From the NCBI GenBank assembly GCA_963971225.1, contig OZ020269.1, forward strand, positions 4,588,001 to 4,652,000: 64,000 nt of DNA, read 5' to 3'. The position numbers were made by a program, and so were the translations under genes. Below, piece after piece: positions 12,601 to 24,775 of the stretch. The notes under the pieces are model-generated. The model had not been told where the DNA came from. It did no database searches and saw only the letters and a program-made list of their open reading frames with translations. Within the stretch, counting starts at the first letter, position 1; every line of letters begins with the position of its first letter. The stretch comes from Melieria omissa (Eukaryota > Arthropoda > Insecta > Diptera > Ulidiidae).

Positions 12601-15107
12601 CACTTATCGTTTGACCAATTTCGCCAGCGCCTGCAACGTAAATGCAGCCGAAATTTTTCAGCTCAACAGTTTGTTTTTGTTGTACTTGTATGTAGTTTTT
12701 GTTGATTTCCTTATGGGAAGCGTCTCATATACAAAAGCTCCCGAGATACATAAAAGCGAGCGCGATACAGTTGCAATGCTTGCAGCTGTTTGCTGTGTGG
12801 TTGTTGTTGTTGTTGTAGCATCATTGCCACCTTCACTACGCGCTGTCGATTTTATGGATAAAACCGTAAACGAAAAGTAATAGTAACGAAAATTCGTAAC
12901 TTCGGCCATTTTGCCATGAAGTGTTTCACGGCTTTAATTTGATTTATAATTTTTTTTTCGAATTTATTTTTCAAATATTCCTTCATTGTAAATTAGTATG
13001 TAACTGTGTTTGTTCAAACATGGAAAATATTTAAAAATATATAAAATACCAAAAATACCAAATACCATTTTGCCGAAGCTTCGATTTGCATATACAAAAA
13101 TTTATATTAATGCCAAATTTCAGTTTTAAGAAAATTTCGTAGAGAGAAAATTTCGCAGTGAACTGAATTGTTTCCCATATAATTTACATATGTGTGCGAC
13201 TGTCACCACAGCTGGTTCTGCGCCTGCCTGCAACTGTCGCATATGTAAAGTAAAGCAGCGATCGGTGACAGTAACAACAAAATGCAAATAATTTGCAACA
13301 AATTGCAGCCACAATGCACAACAAAACACACACACAACAACAAAAGCCAAAACTCTCTTGACACTCGAACGCAAAGAAAGCCCAACTCGCCCACTGTCAC
13401 ACATGTCGTTTGTCTGCTGTTAGCTTTGTTGTTGCACAGCTACTGGCGCCTACTGGCAGCTGCACTATTTGGATTTGTGCAACGTGCCGCTCGCTGCAGT
13501 GTCGCCTTCGCCTTCGCCACTTTTACGTCATAATTGCACCTGATCGCGCCGCATTGATTGCACCTCAATTATTGCGTTTTTCTTTCTTCGCTACGGGATT
13601 TGCGCTGCTGTCTCGTTGCTGCTTCTTGTGCCATTCGACTCGATGCATTGGGAATTTGAGCGTTGCGATTTTGACATATTTTTGCAGCCGTGGTTTTTGT
13701 TATTATTTTCATTATTTTTTGCTATTTTATTTATTCGTGTAAACACCTTTTTTGTGGACAATTGAGGAGGCCTTCGACGGTCCAAAGAAGACGTGGTGAA
13801 TAGAAAAGTGACTGAGATATTCCTATGTTCTTTGTGACATCAGGCAACTCATTAATTGAAAGCTCACTGAAAGCATTCCGTCCGACAATGTGCCAAATGC
13901 GGAAGCGTGTTTTAATGCGGCGCGTAAACTGTATTTTGATTTGTTGCTCACTGTGTGCGGCATAGTTCCAGTGATTGCATATTAACTGCCTGACGGATTT
14001 ACGAGCGGATTGTGCAATTGGCCGTTGCGCGGCGTTTAGGCCGCTACGGGTCGTTATGACGGTGGCGGCAGGACATTAAGCCAACCAGGTTGATTGCGCT
14101 GACGATTTCTTTAACGCATGCGTATGTCTGTGCTTGTGTGGATAATGGCTGGCGAGCAAACGAAAAGCTCGCTTGCGCTCAAATTTCAAGCCCGATTTGA
14201 GCGGCAAATATTAGTTGTGGCAAAGGCGAAATCTATGCACATAAATAATGTTTGCGCGCAATGTGGCCTTTGACAAGGCAATTCCATCAAAACGTCTACA
14301 TGGTGCACAACAAAATTCCACTCTCATGAATCATGCTTCATGCATGCACGACACCAGTGTGCCAAAAATTCGAAACAATCAAATCTGCACAAACTGTTCA
14401 AACTGCACAAAGTGGGTACGTGTTGTTGCTTTCACAGCTGATTGAGACTTTAACGATCGCCCATGTTGTGTTTGCATGTAAATCGATCACTTTGTTGGAC
14501 AATAACATTGGCCAGCCACATGCCACACTTCGATTGTCCTGAATGCATGCGAAATGCGAATGTGTTTTGCTGTTGTTGCTGTTTTTGTTGTTGTCAACAA
14601 TGGTTGTCTTACATACGTAGACAGTAGTCAAAGTCAATTCGCAGCTAAATGCGTTAAGAATAAGAACGAGAAACGCTAACAAGAATCATGTAACAATAAC
14701 AACAACAGCACTCAAGGTGACGGCAACTGAAGTGCGAGTGCGGCTGCAGTTGGAGTTGCATGCGCGACTGGACGCACCCAGCGACACGCACACGTTGAGT
14801 GCTAGAACCCATGCAACGGTCATAAAAACGTCAGCAGTGGCGGCCAGCCGCGGCAGCATTTAACGATGCGTACCCACGGGCACAATTGGCCGCGAGCACC
14901 TTTGACTGCTGTCGATTTGTCTCGGCACGCCGCTTCGAAGCATTTACCACCGATTTGAAAAACTATAGCAAAGCTTTTAAATATCGGGGGAAAAAAGCGT
15001 AAAGGAAAATTAAAAAAAAAATTAATCTGTGTACACCCAACAACACAAAAGATTCCACTTGAGTCGCTTATGTTTATCTGGTCAGATGAATGACAAAAAA
15101 ATTCATT
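6601..15107. other. long spacer, no gene seen
   Basis: 8.5 kb of AT-rich DNA with scattered CAA/GTT and CAG triplet runs (for example near 7270-7297 and 12790-12820) and CA tracts (near 10830-10850 and 13325-13340). All ORFs are short, overlap on both strands and carry no recognisable domain. It could be regulatory DNA between the troponin C and CYP12 genes or part of a large intron. Confidence 0.45.
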
Positions 15108-15238
15108 AGGGGTATTCACACTGAGTTCGTTACTTTGTTAGTTCGGTACTCGGTAGTTTTGTACATGTATTTTGTTTTCGTTGGATTCAGTACCGAGTAC
15201 TGAACTAACAAAGTTACGAGCTCTGTGTGAATACCCCC
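15108..15238. mobile_element. palindromic MITE
   Basis: About 130 bp, almost entirely an inverted repeat. The left arm starts ggggtattcacac at 15109 and runs through ctttgttagttc and ggtactcggta. The right arm runs taccgagtac...gaactaacaaag...gtgtgaatacccc to 15238. Arms are about 46 bp with few mismatches, separated by a roughly 35-bp loop. Flanks are catt-a and catt-g, compatible with a 3- to 5-bp target duplication. There is no coding capacity and the transposon superfamily is not resolved. Confidence 0.65.
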
Positions 15239-16244
15239 ATTGAAACTGAACCAATGCACCAAGGATTTCAAGCAATTTAGACACCGAAAAATCAATTTAT
15301 TTTTAATTTAATTTAATAATTTATTTTACAATTTAAATTTAATCAAACTTGTTCTCGAAGAGGCACTAAATTTTAATATTGAAAAATTTATCAAAACTTG
15401 TAAACATGCAATAAATGTTTTCGACACAAGCTTACAAACTTACCGCTCCAACTTACAACTCCAACTGAACGCAAAGTTTTGTTGTTGCTTATCTTTCGAT
15501 TTATGTCGCATGATTTTTTGGTTACTGACTAAAAACTAGTTGCAAAAAATCAGTTTCCTGCGATGCTTAGCTGAGTGCACCTGGGGGTAGCGAAGCAACT
15601 AATATGCAACGCTAATGGGGCATGCGGCACCACACGCGGCGGCTTTTGGTCGACACGCTCCGATCCAACACCGGTAGCGACTCGGCGATTTTGCAGCGTA
15701 CACCGTTTTATTATCAGTGGCAATATTTTCAATTTACAGTTACGTCAATTCAATGTTTGCGCGCAAATCTGAGCAAAAATGAGCGTGTTGCATGTGTTGC
15801 GAGATCAAAGCGGCAGCGCTGACGCTAAATCAGAGAAATGTGAGCTTAATTCTCGACTCAACCGAAACTACTTGATGAGGCAAAACCAATTCTTTGGTAT
15901 GTGTGCAGGCTTTTGCGACACAAATCGCAGCGCATTGAAATGTTTCAGCTGTGCGGTTGCAATGCGACGACGAATTGTCTGCGACGAACGATAGAACAAC
16001 AAAACAGTAAACATAACTCACGAAAACCGCCTCATCACGATTACTGCGCCACTTTTGCTGAGCTTTTCGAATGTAAACACACAATCGGGCCGCTTATCAA
16101 TTTGTGGGGCCGTGAGCTTCGGCCGTTTTATGATTGCGTCCCAACGGCAGACGCTCCTCGCTCATTGCTTCGACAACCGGCATACGGAGCACATCTGACT
16201 AAATTAATAAATAGCACAACAACAAAAACAACAGCCACGAAAAA
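15239..16244 (+). promoter_or_regulatory. upstream region of the CYP12 gene
   Basis: AT-rich near the MITE and more mixed towards the CYP12 start codon at 16245. The last hundred bases (acaacaacaaaaacaacagccacg) look like a fly 5' UTR. I see no convincing TATA box or separate exon. The proximal part presumably holds the promoter. Confidence 0.4.
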
Positions 16245-18590
16245 ATGTTATCAACGTCGTTTACGCGTCAGGTGGCCGTGCAGGGTGGACTGCGGTGGCA
16301 ATTGAAGGCATCGTACACCACTGCGGTGAACATTAAGGTGAGCTTTGAGTTGATTGAGCTGATTGGAGTCAACTAAACTGAACTAATTTCAAAACGTGCA
16401 TTCCGCAGTCGGTGGACAGCAAAAACTTCATGGATATGCTGGAGAACGACTGGGCGCAGGCCAAACCCTTTGAGCAGCTGCCGGGACCGACGCGGTGGCA
16501 GCTGATGCGCGGCTTCATGAAGGGCGGTCAGTGTTCCTTCATCAGTTGACGTATTTAATATGAGTTTTGCATGTTTCTTGTTTGTGTCGGCGCAGGTGAA
16601 TTCGCCGGGGCCTCAATCAACGACCTGATGACCACCTGTCGCCGGAAATATGGTGACATATTTGTACTGCCCGGCGTTTTCAGCAGACCCAAGTCGGTGG
16701 TCTTATTCAATGTCAACGACTTTGAGAAGGTACATCGCACGGAAGGTTCCTACCCAGTGCGACCAGGTACAGAACACTTCAGCTACTACAGGAAGACCAG
16801 AAAGGATGGATTCTTCGATGGTATGATGGGACTTATAGGAAAGTGAGTGCTGAATGAACAAAACTAGAAGAACATTTAATAAAAATTTGTGAACTGTTGC
16901 GCGGAGAGTGAGGAGAACATTATATAGATCATGCCTGTGAAGCAAGAGAGACCAGGGAGCTACAGTCCGACAACAAAATTTTAATTTTGCTTAAATTCTT
17001 CAACGAATTTTTATCTTTTTGGCAGTTTCACATTGCAGTGTTTTTCATCTTAATGCTGGTATATTTTGTTCATTGAAAGAATATTTGACGAGTTAAGTTA
17101 CTATTGAAATGACGTGCTACTCGATGAACTCTAAAGACGGTACTTCGGTCAGGAATTTTTTATGATTTAAATTAGTTCAGTAGGGAGCTAAGCCGAAGAC
17201 GTCTCTCGTATGTCTGCATACTGACTTTTTATGTTCTTGACGATGTCCACTCTACAATCCAATCTCTGAAGGCACATTTAAACTTGCAATTATATTTCAG
17301 CGGCGAGGATTGGGGAAAATTCCGGCATGCAGTCAACCCCGTATTAATGCAGCCGAGAAACGCAAAACTCTACATGGATCCCCTGCAGAAAGTCAACAAA
17401 GACTTCATACAAAGGTTGCATTGAAATATACAAATTCTCACAACAACAAATTAAATGTTATGCTTCCGAACTCGATCAACTTAGAGTACGTGAAATTCGC
17501 GATCCGCATACACTGGAGGTGCCCGACAATTTCATCGATACTATAAACCGTCTCACATTCGAATCGGTGGCCACTGTGGCATTGGACAAGCCGCTGGGCC
17601 TGCTGAAAAACACCGACAACCATGAGGAGACCGAGCTGCTGTTCAGGAGCATACAGGCATTCATCAGATCCATGCTGGAAGTGAGCATGGGACCGCCGCT
17701 CTACAAGTACATACCCACGCCCGCGTACCGGCGTTTCAAGGACGCCATGGACACAATCTTCGACATCACCTACAAATACACGAACGAGGCGCTGGCGCGC
17801 ATCGAGCAGGAGAAACAGCAGCTGGGCGCCGAGCGCGAGGAGCGCAGTGTGCTGGAGAAGCTGCTGAAGGTGGACAAGAAAGTCGCCATAATTATGGCCA
17901 TGGACATGATGACGGGCGGCGTCGATACGGTGAGTACATAGTGAGCAGAGCCCGCTCGACACGCTGCGCTACACGGCTTTGCTTGCTCCGCAGACTGCAT
18001 CGGTGCTGAGCGGCATCATTCTGAACATAGCTCTGAATCCGGCGAAGCAGCAGAAGCTGCGCGAGGAGCTGCTGAGGGCGATGCCGCGCAAGGACGAACC
18101 ATTCACCGTCGAGAACATGCACAACCTGCCGTATCTGCGCGCCTGCATCAAGGAGTCGATGCGCGTCTATCCGCTCACCTTCGGCAACACGCGCGATACG
18201 GGCGCAGATCTGGCGCTCAGCGGCTACCGGGTCCCGAAGGGCACCATGGTGCTGATCAGCTCGAACCTGCTGCTGTGCGAGGAGAAGTACTACCCGCGTG
18301 CCAAGGAGTTTGTGCCGGAGCGTTGGCTGCGCGACGGCGACCGCAGTGCCGACGGCGAGAAACTGGTGGCCGCTGACTTGAGCCCGTTCATCTATCTGCC
18401 GTTCGGCTTCGGGCCGCGGAGTTGCGTGGGCAAGCGCATTGTCGACATGGAGCTGGAGATGGCGCTAGCCAACCTGGTGCGGAACTTCAAGATTGAGTTC
18501 AACTACCCGGCAGACCGGCCATTCAAGTGGCACTTCATCAGCACGCCCAGAATTCCACTCAAATTTAAATTTACCGATTTGAATTACTAA
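16245..18590 (+). CDS. Cyp12: mitochondrial cytochrome P450, CYP12 family
   Basis: Six exons (16245-16337, 16409-16526, 16596-16842, 17301-17414, 17485-17929, 17994-18590) join in phase with GT/AG introns into 537 codons plus TAA, the usual CYP12 length. The N-terminus (MLSTSFTRQVAVQGG...) has basic and hydroxylated residues and almost no acidic ones, as in a mitochondrial targeting peptide, and lacks the ER anchor of microsomal P450s. Helix C has W157-x3-R161, helix I GGVDTT around residue 337, helix K ESMR around 393, then PERW, and the haem loop FGFGPRSCVG with ligand Cys483. CYP12 enzymes are inner-mitochondrial monooxygenases that take electrons from ferredoxin; several fly members are linked to xenobiotic or insecticide metabolism. 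Substrate and subfamily cannot be told here. All hallmark residues are present, so the gene looks functional. The ATG was chosen because it gives the targeting peptide and follows stops. Confidence 0.95.
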
Positions 18591-20319
18591 CTTGAACTGT
18601 CACAAAAACTGCAGTGAAATCCTAAACTATTCGTCATTTAAGGCTGTTGAAATCAAAGAAATAATAATAAGTAATTGTGATTTATTTTGTCTTAAATATT
18701 TCACTCATTTTAAATTTTGGAGTATACAGAATACGTTTTTGACCGCGCAGCATCCACTTTGGCAAACTCAGAGCACTCGAGTTTCTGATCGATAACTTAT
18801 TAATCAACTTTTTGTTTACACCAAAATGATACAAACAGCTCGAAAACACTCAAACTGGCCGCATAACCCATTAAAATTGGTTTCTTGTTAATTTTGCGCT
18901 GCTCGTCCGAATCGCAAAACCGTTTTATCTCCAACGATATCTCGTCAGTACCAAAACAACAATAGCAGCTCCAACAGTTTCTCCAGTTTACATAATACGA
19001 CGCCCACTTGTCTGAGTGAACTTTAGCTACGCTTTGCGGTGTCCCGCTGCTCGTGCCACATTATCGCTTGGCGGCAAAGTTTAACATGTTTGCGCTGCAA
19101 CAACAACAGCGACACAATCTGATAGCCCGCTTTCGTGGCTTTGTTGCGTCTCTGCTCGTTCGAACGCTTTATGTAAATTGGGTCCGCTGGAAATTGTGCC
19201 GAAAGTTCGAACAAAGGCCAATGGATCAATCAATCTTGCCACGCGAGTTTCACAGTGCCACGTGCAACACTTGTGCAATGCTCATCGAAAACCAAACCTT
19301 GTTAAACGCCGTTGGAGGCAAATAAAGAAATTTGTGTAAAATGTCCAATTTCACACTTTCCAATACGTAAACGGCGTCGGCTCCGTCGTCAAGTGTACAA
19401 AAAGTTAAAACAAAAGCTACAACAGCGCGCACACTTCACGCGCCTTCGATGGCGGCCAGTGTTGTGTGTTGATTTGTTATCTTTTGTTGGATTACAGGTC
19501 ATCTCGCGTACACAGCTCACTGAGGTCGTTGTGAGGGCAGTTAATGCCCCAGTCAACTCCAGACATTTGCTTAATTCACCTCGACTTTAATATTTTTAAC
19601 GAATTTGTTTTGGCTTTTTCAAGTGTCTACGCTGATTACATCGTTGTCAACATTACTTGTCTTATCTACATACACACACAAAATATACATTACGTGCTTA
19701 TCGTACATGGTTGCAGTTATCGCGCCACTTCATTCTCTATGGCAGTCTGCAAAATTGTCTACATTGCCGTGATGTAGACAACTGCACCCATAACTTGTCC
19801 GAGGAGACCCGCCCCACTCCCACGACGGCGCAGTTCAAATGTGAGCCTCGCGCCGGTTGTTGCGGCTGCTACCTGCAAATGCCTCAATTACGACGACCAA
19901 CCTTAGTCATCTCACTTCGGCCAGCAATGTGCTGCGCCCTGCCTTGTCGTTAAATTTCAAATTGCTGCGAACCTTTTGCCGCTCGCTGCAGCTGCTCGCT
20001 TGCAGCTGGTCTGCGCCGCTTTCGCTGTTCCTGCAAGTTGCTTTATTTGCCATATTTCGCCAATCAATTACTGTTTGTCGTTGGCTGCCACCGTCGAGCG
20101 ACGGCCACCAATTGCGTCCTGACAGCTGCGGCTACCCGAGAGTCGCCACTGCCGTCTCCGCGACTTGCCCTATTGACACGCTTAGTGCCATTACTGCTGA
20201 TCTCTGTTGGTCAGTGCAAAGCAACAAAACAACAGGAGCCAACAACAATTTATTTATGATTATGCAATATTTTAATTTTTCATTGGCCACTACAGTGGAC
20301 CGTTTTTATTTTGTTTTGT
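18591..20319. other. 3' flank of CYP12 and spacer
   Basis: No exon is recognised. The first ~100 bases should be CYP12 3' UTR; only ATAATAATAA-like variants, not a clean AATAAA, are seen near 18660. The rest is ordinary AT-rich spacer with short chance ORFs. Confidence 0.45.
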
Positions 20320-20623
20320 TTTATTTTATTACATTTTGTTTATTTTATTTTATTTTATTTAATTTTCTTTTCCTTTCTTTTATTTAATTTTTTAATTTTT
20401 AAAATTTTATTTTATTCTATTTTGTTTTTTTTTGTGTATTTTATTTCATTTCATTTCATTTCATTTCATTTCATTTCATTTCATTTCATTTTATTTTATT
20501 TTATTTTATTTTATTTTATTTTATTTTATTTTATTTTATTTTATTTTATTTTATTTTATTTTTTTTTTTATTTTATTTTATTTTATTTTATTTTATTTTA
20601 TTTTATTTTATTTTATTTTATTT
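20320..20623. repeat. (TTTTA)n pentanucleotide array with TTTCA block
   Basis: Impure T-rich start, then about ten TTTCA units (about 20440-20490), then TTTTA units to 20623, where the 3' end of a minus-strand retrotransposon begins. Long ORFs reading LFYFI repeats here are translation artefacts of the repeat. Confidence 0.9.
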
Positions 20624-22105
20624 CCACGATTTATTGAACTCCTTAAGGGTTAAATATTACATATCGGTTGTTTTACAACAAGATACATAAAACTATTGCA
20701 GGTACATGGTATTTTCTTAAGCATATATACAATTTAACTTTCAATACTTAGAAACGAACGAACAATTGACGTTGTTGACAATATAACTGATTTTTGTATA
20801 GTCAAAAATTTGTCCGCTAATTGAAGCCTCTCCAGTGTCGTCATTAATATTTTGGGCACTACCCCTGTCGATGAAATGATGATTGGTACAATCACTACCT
20901 TGTCAAGTTGCCACATCTGTTTCAGTTCTTGGGCCAGTTGCTGATATTTCCTGCTTTTTTCCGCGATACAGTCCTGTAGGTTGTGTGTGTTGGGAATTCC
21001 GATGTCAATAAGATGTGCGTTATTTGTCAACTTTTCGAGCAGGATAATATCTGGTCTGTTATGCGGAACGCTCCTATCCGTCAATACTGTGCGATCCCAG
21101 TAAATCTTGAATTCGTCATTTTCTAGCACTGCATTGGGCGTGTACTTATAATATGGTAGTTCTTCTGTTAGCAGCTTGGTGCGTATTGCAAGGCTTTGGT
21201 GCACAATTTTTGCAACGTTGTTATGACGCGTCAAGTATTCAGTGGCCGCTAACATTACACATGCTCCAGTGATATGTTGTATCGTTTCCGGTTGTTGTTG
21301 GCATTTCCGGCATTTGTCGTTGTTAATGTCAGCGCGTGCAATATATTTTAGGTAATTTCTGGTTGCAATGACCTGGTCCTGGATCGCGAGCATGAGTCCT
21401 TCAGTTTCCGCATAAATGCCCGCTTGTTTGAGCCACAGATTTGAGGCGGGGGCGTCGATATCAGCTTGACTTAAGGCGTGTGGATGTTTGCCATGCAACG
21501 ATTTCATCTTCCATTCTTCCAATAACTTGTCAATGCGCATGATGTCTGTTGCTTCGTCTTGGGGCGTCGCATTTTTTAGGTTAAGTGGCGTATATTTGTC
21601 ATCAGCTTTGCATACCGCTATGTGTAATGCAGTGTCCTGTTGTAGAAAGTATCGGCGCAAGCTAGAGATTTGCTTTTTGCAAAGATGCTGAATGTCTATT
21701 AATCCACGGCCTCCTAAGCTTCTGGGTAGGTTTATTCGCTCGATTGCTGACTTTGGGTGATGTGCTCCATACTTTGTAAGCAAAGTGCGCGTCGCTCTCT
21801 TGACGCTTTCCAATTCCGTGTCGGACCATTTTAATATACCGAACGTATATGTTAGCACCGGAACAGCATACGTGTTTATTGCTTTGAACAAGTTTTTCCC
21901 GTTAAGGCACGATTTTAAAAGAGCCTTGGTTCTGTGCAGGAAGGAGTCCGTAACATTTCGTATCATAGTATTATGATGGATTCTCCTTGTTTGCATGATG
22001 CCTAAATATTTGTAGGCATCATCGGCATCCATTGCATTTATAGTTTCGTTACTTGCTAACGGAAACTCTCGCAGGACAACTTTTCCGCTTTCTAAACTAA
22101 ACCGT
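20624..22105 (-). mobile_element. 5'-truncated R4/Dong-type non-LTR retrotransposon, copy 1
   Basis: A minus-strand fragment of about 1.5 kb. Its 3' UTR (20624-20733) ends against (TTTTA)n, which on the element's strand reads as a TAAAA tail. Its 5' end (22105) is also cut inside (TTTTA)n. The coding part is the C-terminal end of an RT/endonuclease ORF. Flanking by the same pentanucleotide on both sides suggests insertion into a TAAAA array or repeated use of such an array as a tail. Confidence 0.8.
20734..22105 (-). pseudogene. C-terminal part of RLE-type retrotransposon polyprotein
   Basis: The open frame runs from about 22105 down to TAA at 20734; the first ATG (22032) gives 432 residues. 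It begins with a post-RT thumb-like region (DAYKYLGI). A CCHC motif follows (CRKC-x8-H-x4-C, about residues 240-257 from that ATG), and then a restriction-like endonuclease signature RPD...LIDIGIP (PD-x14-D, about 325-342). CCHC plus PD...D endonuclease downstream of RT is the layout of R2, R4/Dong and related elements. Phrases such as AETEGLMLAIQDQ and RNYLKYI are R4/Dong-like; the clade is inference. The RT palm is missing because of 5' truncation, but no stop or frameshift is seen in the retained part, so the copy looks young. Confidence 0.8.
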
Positions 22106-22210
22106 ATTTTATTTTATTTTATTTTATTTTATTTTATTTTATTTTATTTTATTTTATTTTATTTTATTTTATGTTATTTTATTTTATTTTTTTTATTTTA
22201 TTTTATTTTT
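22106..22210. repeat. (TTTTA)n array between two retrotransposon copies
   Basis: About 20 TTTTA units with one TGTTA-type variant and one T-run slip. It separates copy 1 from copy 2, both minus strand. Confidence 0.9.
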
Positions 22211-22583
22211 CACGATTTATTGAACTCCTTAAGGGTTAAATATTACATATCGGTTGTTTAACAACAAGATACATAAAACTATTGCAGGTACATGGTATTT
22301 TCTTAAACATATATACAATTTAACTTTCAATACTTAAAAACGAACGAACAATTGACGTTGTTGACAATATTACTGATTTTTGTATAGTCAAAAATTTATC
22401 CGCTAATTGAAGCCTCTCCAGTGTCGTCATTAATATTTTGGGCACTACCCCTGTCGATGAAATGATGATTGGTACAATCACTACCTTGTCAAGTTGCCAC
22501 ATCTGTTTCAGTTCTTGGGCCAGTTGCTGATATTTCCTGCTTTTTTCCGCGATACAGTCCTGTAGGTTGTGTGTGTTGGGAAA
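22211..22583 (-). mobile_element. R4/Dong-type retrotransposon, copy 2 (3' 370 bp only)
   Basis: Nearly identical to 20624-21000 of copy 1, in the same orientation, again bounded on both sides by (TTTTA)n. It encodes the last 60+ residues, and the peptide from MWQLDKVV to LSIES is the same in both copies. Three nucleotide differences in that coding part (GAC/GAT, GTT/GTA, CTA/TTA read on the minus strand) are all synonymous. Others fall in the 3' UTR. Confidence 0.85.
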
Positions 22584-23575
22584 TTTTTTTATTTTATTTT
22601 ATTTTATTTTATTTTATTTTATTTCATTTTATTTTATTTTATTTTTTTTTTATTTTATTTCATTTCATTTCATTTTATTTTATTTTATTTTATTTTATTT
22701 TATTTTATTTTATTTTATTTTATTTTACTTTATTTTACTTTATTTTACTTTATTTTACTTTATTTTATTTTATTTTATTTTATTTTATTTTATTTTATTT
22801 TATTTTATTTTATTTTATTTTATTTTATTTTATTTTATTTTATTTTATTTTATTTTATTTTATTTTATTTTATTTCATTTCATTTTCATTTTATTTTATT
22901 TTATTTTATTTTATTTTATTTTATTTTATTTTATTTTATTTTATTTTATTTTATTTTATTTTATTTTATTTTATTTTATTCTTATTTTTATTTTATTTTA
23001 TTTTATTTTATTTTATTTTATTTTATTTTATTTTATTTTACTTTATTTTATTTTATTTTATTTTATTTTATTTTATTTTATTTTATTTTATTTTATTTTA
23101 TTTTATTTTATGTTATTTTATTTTATTTTTATTTTATTTTATTTTATTTTATTTTATTTTATTTTATTTTATTTTTATTTTATTTTATTTTATTTTATTG
23201 TATTTTATTGAATTTTATTTATTTTATTTTCTATTTTATTTTATTTTATTTTTTTTATTTTATTGTATTTTATTTTAATTTTATTTTATTTTATTTTATT
23301 TTATTTTATTTTATTTTATTTTATTTTATTTTATTTTATTTCATTTTATTTCATTTTATTTCATTTTATTTCATTTTATTTCATTTTATTTCATTTTATT
23401 TTATTTTATTTATTTTATTTTATTTTATTTTATTTTATTTTATTTTATTTTATTTTATTTTATTTTATTTTATTTTATTTAATTTTATTTTATTTTATTT
23501 TTAATTTTATTGTTTTATTTTTATTTTATTTTGTTTTATTTTATTTTATTTTCTTATTATAATTTAATTTTATTT
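22584..23575. repeat. 1-kb (TTTTA)n array with variant units
   Basis: About 1 kb of TTTTA with interspersed TTTCA, TTTTAC, TGTTA and T-run variants. At 23341-23400 the array becomes a strict 10-bp alternation of TTTCA and TTTTA. The long hydrophobic ORFs (ILFYF repeats) are artefacts. Confidence 0.92.
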
Positions 23576-24455
23576 TATTATATGCAACCTAATCGCGCAA
23601 TGAAGATCGCCACTGTAGACTGTTTTGCTCTGAACTCAAATCACATGAAAAATCCCATAGCAGAGTTTTCCTTCGCCAGAATGAATCCAGTCTCTAATCA
23701 CTGTTGGACATGCCACATGTGCACCAGAACATGTCTGATTCTAATGAACGACTACATGCGACGCGTCAAGCCGTAGATGTTTCGTATTGACCTCTCGCTG
23801 TTTGAGATTAATTCCACTCACGATTCTGGCTGCACTCGATGGAAGTCGCGCAATCTGATCGTTGCCCGCTGATAAGCAAACTAAAGCGGGGCCAATGCGG
23901 TCAACAATCTGCGCTCTGCGGACAGCAACGACGTTGTGACACCAATTATACAATATTTCACTTCGCTGAATATACAAATAATGCTATGTACTTGGATTGG
24001 TGTGCTTAGAGTTGACCAGTTGCGCGTTCAAATTGATTTGGAATTAAATGAAAAACGCCCCTGATATCCGCTACTAGTTTCATGTTGTTCGCGGTCGATT
24101 AAGTCAGTCAGAGTTTGGCATAAAAAAGCATAAAATATGATAATTCGTGTTTTGTGATCTAACAATTAATCGACTCTAAGAACTAGTTGAAAAAAATTAA
24201 AGCTTTAAAGGTTTTTCAGTACAGGCACATTAAGGAATGCATGGCGAATTCAAGAGCATTTTTAAACGGTTTTAACTACTTACAAATGAAAGGACTAATC
24301 TCCAGCTTACCTATTGGCTTTCGAGTAAGATAATTGGAAAGAACATTATTGGCCTTTTGTGGCAACATCAAATGATACAGAAAGTTGCTAGGACTCCTAT
24401 TTTGTATATATCACAAGAGAACATGGACAGGTGGTGATTCATATATATTCATAGA
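23576..24455. other. spacer, no gene seen
   Basis: Ordinary AT-rich DNA between the pentanucleotide array and a hAT remnant. Only short ORFs, none recognised. Confidence 0.45.
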
Positions 24456-24774
24456 CAGGCCCGACGAGAGGGGGGTGGTAAAGGTGGGATTCCCACCGGG
24501 CCCGGGACCGGGCTTTGAGAAAAGTTTAATATGCACTTTTGCAATCTGATTAGAACCGTAAAAGAATGTAACTGGTGTATTATCTACCTATCGTAATCAG
24601 ACATTATGCAGACGGGCCCGGGCCCAACATTTTGCATCGCTCTGCGTATATTTTGCACGATTCCAGTATCTGTTGCGAGTTGCAGTATCGGTCCTGCTTT
24701 GGAAGCACAACTGGCCAGAGAATTAGATTTTGAAGAGCTCATCAAATCGTTCGAGGAAAGCTCACTTATGAATA
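24456..24774 (+). pseudogene. hAT transposase remnant (C-terminal fragment)
   Basis: Starts with caggcccgacgagagg followed by a CCGGGCCCGGG-rich stretch, like termini of zinc-finger-MYM-type hAT elements. From 24606 a frame reads TIPVSVASC and then LARELDFEELIKSFEE, resembling the C-terminal dimerisation region of such transposases, but with the middle (usually ERSFSKLK-like) missing. It runs straight into the palindromic element at 24776. Small, internally deleted and non-functional; the family call rests on short motifs. Confidence 0.45.
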
Positions 24775-24775
24775 A

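Noticed and set aside
22469..23562. Long ORFs of 100-310 codons reading LFYFILFYF repeats
   Set aside because: Translation of a (TTTTA)n array that lacks stops in several frames.
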